A stretch of 64,000 bases of DNA. It comes from Gracilaria domingensis (Eukaryota > Rhodophyta > Florideophyceae > Gracilariales > Gracilariaceae). The notes beneath the pieces were generated by a model. It had not been told where the DNA came from. It saw only the letters and a program-made list of their open reading frames with translations, and ran no database searches. The translations under genes and the position numbers were made by a program. The stretch is from positions 124,001-188,000 of the forward strand of contig VCMS01000090.1 of assembly GCA_022539475.1 (NCBI GenBank). Direction: 5' to 3'. Below, one piece after another: positions 1 to 10,636 of the stretch (the first letter of the stretch is position 1; every line of letters starts with the position of its first letter).

Positions 1-932
1 CAAGACCAGATCATCAAGTCCAGACCACCTACATTATTCGTCCCCACACTCCCGTTCTTCGTGAAGCCCATCTTTTCCCCTTGGCATCCCCAACTTCCTT
101 CAGCACAGTCAGTGCTTTCTCTGCCACCAACTTTCCTCCTTTGGTTCCCTTTCGTTCTCTTCGGGTGGCTTGGTCTCCCACCCCGACACCGTTGTATCGC
201 ACAGTGCTGCCCTACGATGGGCCCGTATTGCACTGCTGCGGCTATTGTTGTTTGCCCTCGCTACTCTTCAGTTGTTTGTTGATGATTGCTTTCTTGTTTG
301 TTTATTCTGGTCATTTGCTTTGCTGATTTGCCTTTCTCTCTATCATCGTATTTGGTTTGCTTGAGTTGCTTTACTTGTTCTTGGTCTCCGTCTATCTGGA
401 AAATCCGTACTATCTACCAGGTTGTTCCTCCCGTTCTGAACATCACCGTCTCTTCAGTGTTTATGTAACAGTGCCCTAAGATTGGGCTTGTGTTCTGTCT
501 TTCAGTTGGGTTGGCGCCGCGTATTTGACCGAGAGAGTGATCGTACGTGTTGGTGCTAATCTAGTTGTCTGTCAAGTTGTTGGAGCTCATTGCTTAGGCC
601 TCGAGTTGTAGGCGCTTTGAAGCTCTACTTATTGTATTGATTGTTGGTTTTTTCATCTAGAAGTGTTCAGTGCTGTTGGTACGCTGGTACTATTTGGTTT
701 CTTTGTTCGTGCAGATCGGTCGTTTGGTTTATCGTTCGTTGTTGCTTGTTTGCCATTGTCATTGAATCTTGCAGGCATAGGCCTGTTGGTTGTCAGTTTG
801 TTTTCTTTTACAAACCACTGAGCTACATTTATCGGTTTGTTTCGCCTTTCTAGGCTGGTACTCTCGACCTCCTCCTTGGGTTTGTCACCACCCGCGTCAT
901 TCTGCGCATTCGGTACAAAAATGACGTTTACA
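1..932 (+). repeat. 5' LTR of gag-only element (3' part only)
   Basis: Matches 4292-5223 with no difference seen and ends in GTTTACA directly before TGGTACTC. About the first 1030 bp of this LTR lie before the window. Several short ORFs inside it recur at the same offsets in the 3' copy and look non-coding. Confidence 0.9.
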
Positions 933-3137
933 TGGTACTCTCGAGGAGGGCCTGTTCTTTCGTCTGCTTCCTCCAGAATCATGTATTTCGATGGGTCTTC
1001 TTGTGATGTTAAGAAGTTCTTCCTACACTTTGAGAATGTGTTGGCACCTGAGGTCAAGAATGTTGATCGGGCTGCCAAATTGTTGCGATACCTACGGAGA
1101 GAAGCGTTTGACTTCTTCTACGATTGGTATGTTATTGATGGTTCCCTATCTGATGAAGCAGAGGACTATGAAGAAGTTAAGGCTGCCTTCATCGACCACT
1201 TTGGGGTTGTTGAAGAGCCAAAAAAAATTGCGCACGAAACAGTGTCGGTGCGACTCGATAGTGCCGACATGTTAGGATCCTTGAAGAAGATGGAATTGTT
1301 GCTCGAAGAAGCAGGTCTCGACAGTGAAGCTAAGTTTGCATTGCTCGGCAATGCTGTTGGTGAACATATCGAGCTTGCTGAGTTTGTTTTCTATCGTGGT
1401 GCCGATGACTATGAGGCTTTGAAGAGACTAGTGAAAGCTTTCGTAGTCGGGAAGAACTCTTGGGAATCACGCAGCATTCCGAGTGGCCTTCCCTCGCCAC
1501 AGATTTCGCAGCAGTCGGAACAGGTTTCTTCCACAAACACTGTGCCGACTGATGATAAAATTGATTCGCTGGTGGCTGAAGTTGAAGAGCCTCATATACT
1601 GGTTACGAAGTCACAACCAGCAGTGGTTGACCAAGATGAAGAGAGACTTTCTTCACACATTCAACTGCCTGCTGGTCATTCGAGAAGCTTTGGGTCGAAA
1701 ACAGCCCATGACACTCAAGTTGATGGGTGTGGAAAAGTTTTTCATGTTCTTGAGACGTGTCGAAAGTGGTCGGCGTCGACGGAGGACCCCAGCCGCAATT
1801 GTTCTCCGGAAGAAATGACATCTGTATCAGAGACTCCAAGGGACAGTGATGCTCACCAGAAGTCACAAGAAGGTGCTTTGTCAGCCATTGCTACTGGATC
1901 TTTCGACGAGCATCACCCAGATCTCACCACGAAGCGAGATGTCGATGAGATACTTTTACCTGAGCAGCTTCGTGGACCTCAGGTTTCCAGTGCTTCTCCA
2001 GTTGTTTCATTGGAGACGAAGATTGAAGAGAAGCAGGATCCATATCCTGAAAATGCTCTGGGCCTTGTTGCGACTATTCAAAAGAGCCTCGTAAAGAAGA
2101 AAAAGTTGAGAGTGAAGAAGATGCGAATGCAGGATCACTTTGCCAAACCCAAGTTCAACAAAGAGTTTGTCAGAATGGTCAATGTTGCTTTACATGAGAC
2201 TCAGTCTAAAGTGCCATGGATTTTCAGTGATAACTTTCCACCTAGTCGTTCTGAACGAAATGAAGAAGGCAGTTGCAGCGGAGTCTTCGAGAATCTTGAA
2301 AGTGAATCCGGAAGTACTCTGGCAGCTCTCACAGAGATCGGGAATCTAGAAATTCAGTCAGAAGTTCTTTCGGCGAAGCATGAAGACAATGATCATTCTT
2401 CTTTGCAGCATGAATCAGGATCCGAGCTTTCTTCTTGCTCCGACTGTGGTCTAAAGGCCGTACGTCTGGCCGCGCACATCAAGTACCCTCTCTTGAATCC
2501 TACAGCATGGGAGAAAAATGGAGGGAGGATTCACCATTTCTACTATCTTCCGTGCCGTGTTAGACATGAGAGTCGTATCCAAAAGCCGTTTCAGTTTTCC
2601 ACAGCTATGCAGAAGTCTTTACTTAGTGCACTACTCACCAAGTGTATGGTTGCCTGGTCTTTCACTCTCTTCAGCATATGCGATGATTTTATCAAGAAGA
2701 AGTACAGGATATCAAGTCACGTTTCTGCTTGTTATGAATATCTCAGTTGCCCACCAGAGCGTGGGAAAGTCTACGAGAAAAAGCCGGTACGAGCGTTGTG
2801 CACCAAGTCATTCAAGTTGGTTGTTAATCGTCATGTGTCTGTCAGGGACGATCGTCAAAAGAAGCTATCGGAACGCACTTCGCACATTCTTCGTCGCCGG
2901 TTGCAATTTGCGGTTCGAGTGAACCTTCGTCTCTTCCCTCACCGGAAGAAATCTTCTGTATGCTCAGTTAATCCGTTCCTTACCGCAAACCAGAAGCTCG
3001 TATGGTTGATCATTATCGCTCAATGGATTCAGCTACTTCATTCGTTTATTCACTGCTCTTCATCATTCTATCGGTTTATGCTTGCTTCTTCTTATCTGCT
3101 TGGACACTACTGCTGTCTACAAATGAGTTCGCTTTGA
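921..3137 (+). CDS. Gag-like protein of non-autonomous LTR element
   Basis: This 738-residue ORF fills the internal region. I place the start at 921 (AAAATGACG), 12 bases before the LTR end, so the first codons are LTR-encoded and the coding sequence runs across the primer-binding site. The frame is open further upstream to 837, but that lies fully in LTR. Residues about 20-200 are helical and acidic/hydrophobic like retrotransposon capsids. The middle is low-complexity and acidic, followed by a K/R-rich patch. The last 60 residues are hydrophobic (LVWLIII, then a Phe/Ser/Tyr-rich stretch) and could be membrane-associated. There is no CCHC knuckle and no protease, RT or integrase motif. Presumably it forms particles packaging its own RNA and borrows enzymes from an autonomous relative. 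The gag assignment rests on position and general character, not on a recognised family. Confidence 0.6.
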   Translation: MTFTWYSRGGPVLSSASSRIMYFDGSSCDVKKFFLHFENVLAPEVKNVDRAAKLLRYLRREAFDFFYDWYVIDGSLSDEAEDYEEVKAAFIDHFGVVEEPKKIAHETVSVRLDSADMLGSLKKMELLLEEAGLDSEAKFALLGNAVGEHIELAEFVFYRGADDYEALKRLVKAFVVGKNSWESRSIPSGLPSPQISQQSEQVSSTNTVPTDDKIDSLVAEVEEPHILVTKSQPAVVDQDEERLSSHIQLPAGHSRSFGSKTAHDTQVDGCGKVFHVLETCRKWSASTEDPSRNCSPEEMTSVSETPRDSDAHQKSQEGALSAIATGSFDEHHPDLTTKRDVDEILLPEQLRGPQVSSASPVVSLETKIEEKQDPYPENALGLVATIQKSLVKKKKLRVKKMRMQDHFAKPKFNKEFVRMVNVALHETQSKVPWIFSDNFPPSRSERNEEGSCSGVFENLESESGSTLAALTEIGNLEIQSEVLSAKHEDNDHSSLQHESGSELSSCSDCGLKAVRLAAHIKYPLLNPTAWEKNGGRIHHFYYLPCRVRHESRIQKPFQFSTAMQKSLLSALLTKCMVAWSFTLFSICDDFIKKKYRISSHVSACYEYLSCPPERGKVYEKKPVRALCTKSFKLVVNRHVSVRDDRQKKLSERTSHILRRRLQFAVRVNLRLFPHRKKSSVCSVNPFLTANQKLVWLIIIAQWIQLLHSFIHCSSSFYRFMLASSYLLGHYCCLQMSSL
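933..950 (+). other. Primer-binding site of gag-only element
   Basis: TGGTACTCTCGAGGAGGG starts immediately after the LTR end. A TGG complementary to a tRNA CCA end is the usual start of a minus-strand primer site. Which tRNA would prime was not determined. Confidence 0.65.
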
Positions 3138-3244
3138 TTCAAACCATTCAGTTGAGACGTTACTCGAAGATTCACTCTGCCAATCACATGTTGAACATTG
3201 ATCATGCTTATGCCACGTCTTGGTCGCCCAGGCGTAGCGACCGC

Positions 3245-3258
3245 TGAGTTGGGGGGTG
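3245..3258 (+). other. Polypurine tract of gag-only element
   Basis: GAGTTGGGGGGTG lies directly before the TGTAAAGG that begins the 3' LTR. It is in the correct position for plus-strand priming. Confidence 0.65.
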
Positions 3259-5223
3259 TGTAAAGGCGGATTCGTCAGTACCACAAATGACACGAAAGAG
3301 GCGGAACGGCGTACATCAAAGTGCACTGCTGGAACTAGGGTTTGCAGGGTTGGTTGCTTATTTAGCACAACCAGACAGCGCAGAGGCTCACCATCGCTCC
3401 CTCCGTCGTCTCGAAGCGACCCGAACAGGCCGCCGCACAGTGACCGCGGTGCTTCAGCTGCGCTCATCGCCGACCGCGCAGCACTGTGTCATCTCTCTTT
3501 CCGCACGCCTCACACACAACCACCGCCTCGAAGATTGTTGCAATTGGTGCCGCCACTCGTTGCTCACTTTCCGCCCATCGCCGCACCCCTGGACACCGTA
3601 CTACAGCGCACCCGCCCCGCTGCCGTTACGCTATGATTTCGCTGCTTGGTGCTGTTCTGGAGCTTGCCCTTTCTGGCTTTGCTGCTACACTCGTATCAGA
3701 CAGAGACTGTCATTATGACCGTGTGCAAAGTGCATGGTGATGCGGCTACCTATACACCGCATATGATGCTGTGTCACCACGATCTACTAGTGAAGTGCTA
3801 CGAATGCTGCCACTGCCGCGACACGTCCGCAACAACATCAATCTCGCGCGTGGTTCCACGCGACACAATTGATCTCTCGTTAATTTCTATCATAGACGGC
3901 GCCGATGCGCGCAGGACAGCGCCGCTGAGAGACAGCGTGGCTATGACAAGATGATGTATTCAACCTAGTCTATCTCCATGGAGCCTGGCTGCTTCCACCT
4001 CAACGCATAATGTGTGACGCAACATGCTACTAGTATCAGCAATGACTCCGGCATGCATCCCGCACCCAATAAGAAGGGCGAGTACAACTTCTTGGCTTAG
4101 GGTTTCGGCAACTAGAACATTCGTCTGCCATGAATACTTGGAATGGAACTTCGTGTCTAATATTCGTGTATCACACGACCGATGATGACATGTCATATTG
4201 AATGTTGGAAGCTGCCGCAGCATGTGGCTGTCTATATAGACCCTCATCTTCTCACTCTCGCCGTCATCTCATCTCAGTGAGACCACACGATCAAGACCAG
4301 ATCATCAAGTCCAGACCACCTACATTATTCGTCCCCACACTCCCGTTCTTCGTGAAGCCCATCTTTTCCCCTTGGCATCCCCAACTTCCTTCAGCACAGT
4401 CAGTGCTTTCTCTGCCACCAACTTTCCTCCTTTGGTTCCCTTTCGTTCTCTTCGGGTGGCTTGGTCTCCCACCCCGACACCGTTGTATCGCACAGTGCTG
4501 CCCTACGATGGGCCCGTATTGCACTGCTGCGGCTATTGTTGTTTGCCCTCGCTACTCTTCAGTTGTTTGTTGATGATTGCTTTCTTGTTTGTTTATTCTG
4601 GTCATTTGCTTTGCTGATTTGCCTTTCTCTCTATCATCGTATTTGGTTTGCTTGAGTTGCTTTACTTGTTCTTGGTCTCCGTCTATCTGGAAAATCCGTA
4701 CTATCTACCAGGTTGTTCCTCCCGTTCTGAACATCACCGTCTCTTCAGTGTTTATGTAACAGTGCCCTAAGATTGGGCTTGTGTTCTGTCTTTCAGTTGG
4801 GTTGGCGCCGCGTATTTGACCGAGAGAGTGATCGTACGTGTTGGTGCTAATCTAGTTGTCTGTCAAGTTGTTGGAGCTCATTGCTTAGGCCTCGAGTTGT
4901 AGGCGCTTTGAAGCTCTACTTATTGTATTGATTGTTGGTTTTTTCATCTAGAAGTGTTCAGTGCTGTTGGTACGCTGGTACTATTTGGTTTCTTTGTTCG
5001 TGCAGATCGGTCGTTTGGTTTATCGTTCGTTGTTGCTTGTTTGCCATTGTCATTGAATCTTGCAGGCATAGGCCTGTTGGTTGTCAGTTTGTTTTCTTTT
5101 ACAAACCACTGAGCTACATTTATCGGTTTGTTTCGCCTTTCTAGGCTGGTACTCTCGACCTCCTCCTTGGGTTTGTCACCACCCGCGTCATTCTGCGCAT
5201 TCGGTACAAAAATGACGTTTACA
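3259..5223 (+). repeat. 3' LTR of gag-only element
   Basis: 1965 bp, beginning TGTAAAGG and ending GTTTACA, so the ends are a short inverted repeat TGTAAA/TTTACA. The last 932 bp equal the 5' copy at the left edge of the window. A TATATAGA box lies near 4230, about 60 bp before the sequence shared with position 1, and could be the LTR promoter. The short ORFs inside show no recognisable protein. Confidence 0.85.
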
Positions 5224-5353
5224 CGTCTCATCTTCAAATAGGAACATGCGAGCATGCGAGCTCACTCATTTTGGGTCGCACTAGCACCTTTCCACCACCT
5301 CTTTAATTTCCATCTCGAACACCTTTCGCATTCTTACTCGGTTCACGTACATC

Positions 5354-6598
5354 ATGGAAGTCAATATCACGCAGTTTCTTGACATCAAGAGCCAACCATT
5401 TCGTCGTGCAGCACTTGACTACTCGCATTTATTGTATGCAGATGCGTTGGACGCAATTGCTGCAACAATAATCATGACTGCATTGACAGGCTTGTTGATG
5501 CATCTTATCACAAGCCTATACGGAATGTCAACTCGATCTCTCTCCATGAAGTCGTTGTATGGAGGCTCATTTCCGTCCGACGTTTTTCAAATTCTCTCCA
5601 TGTTTCTACGTAAAAAGAATCCGAAGCGCAAACTACATTTGGCACCGAGATTCATATCTTTCACTCTATTATTAATTCTATTGTTTGCTGAAGCCTTGCT
5701 CCTTCTGTCGCAGTCAAACACAATCGAAGGGTACAATTTGGAAGAGCTTTACATTCGAAAGCCGAAAGTGAAACCTTTTGTAGGAAAACCGTTTCTGTCT
5801 ACTCTGTCCCATGGTTGCACGCCGCTCATTCAATCGCGGCATCCTATTTGGTACTCGCCGTTGGATTTATGCATTTCTCATCCCTTCGTTGAGCGATATG
5901 TACCTAGAATGGAAGAGGTGGACGGTGCAATGTCCATTACGGTCGACATGGAATACGAAAAGGGTGAGGTGTTCTTTATGGTAACTACTGCAGACTATGG
6001 ATATTCATTTGAGCTAAGCATCGAACTTCAAGGTTCACCATCTGGTTTTACAAAGATGAATTCAACATACTTCATCAGTGATCCGGAAGAACTTCTGGCA
6101 TTTTTGATAGATAGCGCAGCTGAGTTGTTAGGCTGCGCTGGCGCTTCTGATATGTGGCTCAAATCGCCGACCTCTGGATCACTGATGTTCAACAGATTCA
6201 TTTTTAATTGTAGTGAAGTGGATGAAGAGCGTTTCCTCATCGGTAAAGGGCTAGTGCTGAGTTCCTTATCGCTTTCTGAAGAGTCGATTACCGCAAATGA
6301 TTTCTACTCGGTGTTTCCTGCCAACGGATCAGCGAAGCGGATTCCAATCACTCGATCTACTCTAGATGACTTCGCCTCGCGCGAAGTAGCTCGAATTCGT
6401 GGATTCGTTCTATGGGTGGTGGCCATTGCGCTTTTGATGACCAACTTGGTCTTCAGTTGTATTGCACCCGATTTGGAATTTGCAAAATCAACTGCCGTTG
6501 CGCAGTATCTTAACTGCGCTACCATTCCCATTTCTGCTTCCCAACATATATATCTTCCGTCAAAGACAGACGGTGAGAGCGGCGGGGAGCTAGACTAG
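5354..6598 (+). CDS. Predicted multi-pass membrane protein, function unknown
   Basis: An intact intronless ORF of 414 residues starts at ATG 5354. I recognise no family. Hydrophobic segments lie at about residues 33-57, 100-119 and 350-371. The last is rich in L, V, A and I and is followed by a roughly 43-residue tail ending in an acidic GESGGELD. The region between segments 2 and 3 is about 230 residues, hydrophilic, with several Cys and Asn-X-Ser/Thr sites, and would be one extramembrane domain. The gag-only element ends 130 bp upstream, so its LTR probably lies in or replaces this gene's promoter. The 5224-5353 leader is pyrimidine-rich. An open frame of this length among decayed repeats suggests a real host gene. 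Confidence 0.7.
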   Translation: MEVNITQFLDIKSQPFRRAALDYSHLLYADALDAIAATIIMTALTGLLMHLITSLYGMSTRSLSMKSLYGGSFPSDVFQILSMFLRKKNPKRKLHLAPRFISFTLLLILLFAEALLLLSQSNTIEGYNLEELYIRKPKVKPFVGKPFLSTLSHGCTPLIQSRHPIWYSPLDLCISHPFVERYVPRMEEVDGAMSITVDMEYEKGEVFFMVTTADYGYSFELSIELQGSPSGFTKMNSTYFISDPEELLAFLIDSAAELLGCAGASDMWLKSPTSGSLMFNRFIFNCSEVDEERFLIGKGLVLSSLSLSEESITANDFYSVFPANGSAKRIPITRSTLDDFASREVARIRGFVLWVVAIALLMTNLVFSCIAPDLEFAKSTAVAQYLNCATIPISASQHIYLPSKTDGESGGELD

Positions 6599-6779
6599 AT
6601 CTTCCTCTCATATAGAGAGAAATTTCGCATAAATACGCAATAGACGTAATGATAGAAAACAAAGCATAAAAAAAAACAACGCATGTGTTTATAAAAGCAT
6701 ATGTATAGTACTAAAGAATAAAGAAAGCAAAAATGCACAAAGACATATGAACTTCTCAAAGATCCAGTAATTTCGCAAT

Positions 6780-8059
6780 TCATGATGAAGCAGCAGGCTC
6801 GATAGTATCATCATCAGAACCAGCCACGCCATATTTTGAATCCATTCGACGCGGCGCTTCTCTCCATATTTCCTCTGAGCCATTGAACGCTTAGCTATTT
6901 TCTGCCTTGAAATAGCTTTTAAACGATTTCCAATTTGATTGTAAAATTCCCCATCAGCTCTGCGCAGCGGATGCCTTATCATATGGGCATTTGTCAAAGC
7001 CACACAAAATAAAAAAGTATTATCGTACGCCGACTCCGCCCAACGATATTTGGACCCAATAACAGCCCATAATTGCGTCAGTCGACCAAAATAATTTTCC
7101 ACAATAATCCTACCGTTTGAAATCTTAGAATTCCTGTCTTTATCTTCAAAAGACAAAGTACCTCTTCGTGGCTTCTTCATAGGTGTAATTGCTCTCATGC
7201 TTTCAGTGGCACCTTGGTACCCATTATCCACTAAAATACCCCAATATTTTCCATATAGCGAAACAAGCTCCCCAGTGTCGATATTAAAATTATTAGTTTC
7301 ATCTGCTCTCTTCTCCAAAACAGTTTTATGATCCGCAATATTTTTGTAAAAAATATCAATGTCCGCTCTTGATTCGAGAAAATGAGAAGCAGTCAAAAAT
7401 TCCAAACCATTCGACAATACAGAAACTTTTGTCTTTTCTCGATAGAGCTTATGCTTGCCACTAAAAAAATTTTTGCCTTCCTCCATACTTCCAAGAAACG
7501 ATTGCTGGAAAATTACATCGGTAGTATATCGGCAATAAAAAAAGTTTGAAAATCCTAAATCGCGATTCAAAATTTTTTTCATAGAAAGCAGACCATCATT
7601 TTGAGTAGCTAATGCGTCCCATAACTGCCGTGCAACTGCTGCAATAAATTTCAAAACTACTTTTTGAAACGTAGAGAAGTTGACGTTTAACATCTGCGCT
7701 AAAAAATCCACTTTCCACACTGTTTGAGTGTAGTCAAAGTCATGAAAAATATATCTTTGGCAGTAAGATTATATCTTCTGCCTCTACCAGTATTCCACTG
7801 TACGCCGGTAATTTTGCTGACCCTTAATCTAAATTTCCTGAAATTCATGGGCAGTATAATCAGTCATCAGCAAAACGGTTTGACTCCCATTTTAGTTATA
7901 AAAAGGATCGAAAATTGGGCAGTCACTATCGGTTTCTTCATCGGAATCAGCGGTGTTTTTTTGCTTAGAATATTGTTCAAAGTTGCACTGGCGCTGAATT
8001 TTTGCAGCTGCTAGAAGATGGACGGACTGCGCTACATGTGAAGCTGAAGGGGGTCGTAT
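6780..8059 (-). pseudogene. Harbinger-type transposase, copy A (frameshifted)
   Basis: Read on the minus strand from 8059, the decayed protein parallels copy B along its whole length. An N-terminal region with SDEE-type acidic residues is followed by a GRGRR...KDIFFMTLTTLK helix-turn-helix region and the DDE_Tnp_4-like catalytic core. The core shows CRYTTD, VDNGYQG and VENYFGRL, the likely D, D and E triad positions. The start is ATA where copy B has ATG. There are stops near 7880, a one-base loss near 7713 (KW before DFLAQM), and a frameshift near 6850. The alternative frame past that shift restores a SDDDTIEPAASS tail like the SDDENIEP tail of copy B. The longest unbroken part is 6850-7720. 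No intact terminal inverted repeats were found. Confidence 0.75.
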
Positions 8060-9787
8060 AACGAATTTAGTTCAAAGTATAGAGTTTGTACTGTCTACAT
8101 GATACGTTGAAGACTAACCAATCTCTTATATACCCAATTCTTTCTTATTAGAAGACAAAATGTTCAATTTTCATTGTCGCTATATGCGCATATAGAGATA
8201 TGTTTCTTTTCTAATGAGCCAGTGCACTGAGGTGCTGTATAAAATTAGTTTACGTAAATCATTGTTGCATTTGCTTTATAAGATCACATGCTTAGATGTC
8301 TACCAGAAAACATAATGGTTTGCAAAGAAATTTGACGACGCAGCATTTATCTGCTATATGCGTTGAGGGTCTATAGCAGAATGCACGCTTTTGTATCTTT
8401 CATGTACCGAACATGTGCGAGCATGTACGATTCTGGTACACCGCTTGGTAAATCTGTACGAGCTCAGATGTACATCCGTAATAGCGACACTGCCAACTCC
8501 ATTAGACATACAAGGAAAATACATAACTCTTGCGTGGTAGGTGTATCTTCTAGTTTATTACTATTTCTTCCGAGAAGTAGGGTAGTATACTGGAATATAC
8601 CACGTCACAAAAACTCAAACTACAATAAAAAATATTTAGCACACTACAATACGACATTATCAGCCCTTTGAGAAGTAAACTTCTCAAAATAAAAGACGCA
8701 AAGCTCCTCTAGAAATTATCTTTTGATACATAATACATAATTATTTTTCTTTAAGCGTTCCATGAAGCCAAAACCACTTCTTTATTTTTTATATTAGTCT
8801 TCATAAAATTAGTATATAAAGAAGCTTTTGTTCCGTGAGTGTACAAAATGTAGCTCTTCTTTATAATTTTATGTAGCATCAAGCAATTCTTTAACATATA
8901 ATATAATTTAGTTCAATATTGTTCGTGCCTTGCAATGGAGTCTGTTAGTTATAGGAGCTACTTCGGAACTCTGACAGACCTGATAGTCTGGCAGTGACAC
9001 GTGAGAATTATTGCAAGATAGATAGAGTGTTTGTGAAAATACCCACTACGTAAAGGATAATTTGATGAAGAATCAATGCTTTGACTCTTTAGCTTTGAAT
9101 TAGATATTATTACTTTAAAATAGAAACAAAAGTTTTCGTACGCAACATAAAATATTACAGAACAGAACTTTTACACATGTTTGAATTTTCATGTTGTACT
9201 GTAACAAATAGAGCTGGAAAAAGGTAATAAATAAAAGCAATACAAAGCAGAACAGCGTTTTTTGGCTGTTTGTAAACTATATTTAGTGATACCTAAATAT
9301 TTCGAGGTAATGCCAGAAGAAACATGTACATTTGCCTTGGGAGCACGGGAAACGCAACACGTTCTCAAATGATACGGCGAAAGAAGAATGTCGGTTCGTC
9401 AAATAAAGTGCTGTATGAGTATTTGTTTTTTTATTTTCATAGGATTCTTTTTCCTTGTGCCCTTGTCACGTTTCATGTAGGCACTGTAAAACGTAAGCTG
9501 TAAGATGCAAACAACGGGACGATTTAATAAAACGTTGCAGGTTAATGTATCGTCGCATACTTTAAATATTTCCAGTGCGTGTTGAAGAACCTGCAATATG
9601 TTTTTGTCCATATTCAAGAACTGTAATCTATTTGTCCAATTCTCATGCTCATGCAAAGATACACAGATGACAAAAGTATTGGCTTCAACCGCACAGCCAG
9701 TAAAACGATAAACTAAAACAAACATTGCGCATTTTGCTCCAAACCAGCGTTTTTGCATTATTTGCATGGTTATACTGCTTAACAAAG

Positions 9788-10636
9788 CGGGAGCTTGCGG
9801 GAAACACCGGAAGTTGATATTGAAAGAGCAAAACCTTGCAGCTGTTTCAGAAAGTACAACAATGTTCTTCCAAAGGATTGGTCTTAATTTTTATTAAAAA
9901 TGTGAACCTTTGTAAATTGACAGGTTGTTCCTGTCACACTCTGGTATTCACACAAACTTTTTGCTAAAGAAGCCTGGACCTTGACCGTATGTTCAAATTA
10001 CTGTTTTCTTTCAACGAACATTTTTTTGTTCGCGAACATTTTGAGATAGAACAAGCCTTATTAGACAAAGTAATTTGTCTTCATAGACATAAAGCATATA
10101 GTTTGAAAGCATGACGAGCATTGTCCACGCCTAGAACTCAGATACGGTTTTTGACTTCTACGGAAGAAGTATTCGCCGCTTCAAATTCTTAAAAAACGCT
10201 CATGTTCGCGAATATTCGCCATGTTCGGCACGCGAACATTACGTTTCTTGTAACTTTCTTACTTTTCATTACATTCTAGTCTATAGCTAGCCTTACATAC
10301 ATTCAAGATCTATACTAGGTAATAGAACAAAAATTGTAGGTTATACTGCACGGCTTCTAGTAAAATTCGGGAGCTCTATTTTGTTCGTTCTTAAACTTCT
10401 GCTTTTTCGAACATTCGCGAATATCGGCATTGTTCGCGAATATTCGCGAACATTTCCAAGATCTTCTTGCCGAATAAAAATCATTTTTGGAAACCTACAA
10501 TATCTAATGTGACATCTATCACGTGATTGTAACTTTATGTGACATTCGTCCAAATAAATCTACAATGTCTTACATGCTGACGCCTGTAATTACTTGTTAG
10601 TTTATGTCAACAAACGGCGATTCCCGCAAGCTCCGG
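9788..10636. mobile_element. MITE-like element bounded by inverted repeats
   Basis: GGAGCTTGCGGGAA at 9790-9803 is the exact reverse complement of 10621-10634. With mismatches the match extends inward to about 22 bp (GGGAAWCRCC). The enclosed 850 bp is AT-rich, has no credible ORF and contains the TTCGCGAA palindrome cluster. A clear target duplication was not found, so the outer limits are approximate. Confidence 0.45.
10012..10462. repeat. Cluster of CGAACATT / TTCGCGAA palindromic motifs
   Basis: Variants of GTTCGCGAACATT and TTCGCGAATATTCG occur near 10016, 10030, 10203, 10219, 10230, 10400, 10410, 10430 and 10443. Looser AATGTTC/GAACATT words continue to about 10965. TTCGCGAA is a perfect 8-bp palindrome. 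Repeated palindromes next to a transposase gene are the usual look of transposase or repressor binding sites, but no function is shown. Confidence 0.6.

Larger units (their letters stand above)
1..5223 (+). mobile_element. Gag-only LTR retrotransposon (TR-GAG type), 5' end outside window
   Basis: Two long direct repeats (1-932 and 4292-5223) match base for base wherever I compared them, and flank a 2.3-kb internal region with one long ORF. The junctions are canonical. The 5' copy ends in ACA and is followed by a TGG-initiated primer-binding site. A G-rich polypurine tract precedes a TGTAAA start at 3259, mirrored by TTTACA at the 3' end. No protease, reverse transcriptase or integrase is encoded, so the element must be mobilised in trans. 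The identical LTRs imply a very recent insertion. The target duplication cannot be checked because the left flank is outside the window; the right flank begins CGTCT. Confidence 0.85.

Noticed and set aside
61-853. Short ORFs in the left LTR
   Set aside because: They recur identically in the 3' LTR and overlap in several frames; they are LTR sequence.
7724-8014. 96-codon plus-strand ORF
   Set aside because: It lies opposite the N-terminal part of Harbinger copy A and has no homology of its own.
9399-9785. 128-codon minus-strand ORF
   Set aside because: No recognisable motif and AT-rich surroundings. The length is attainable by chance.
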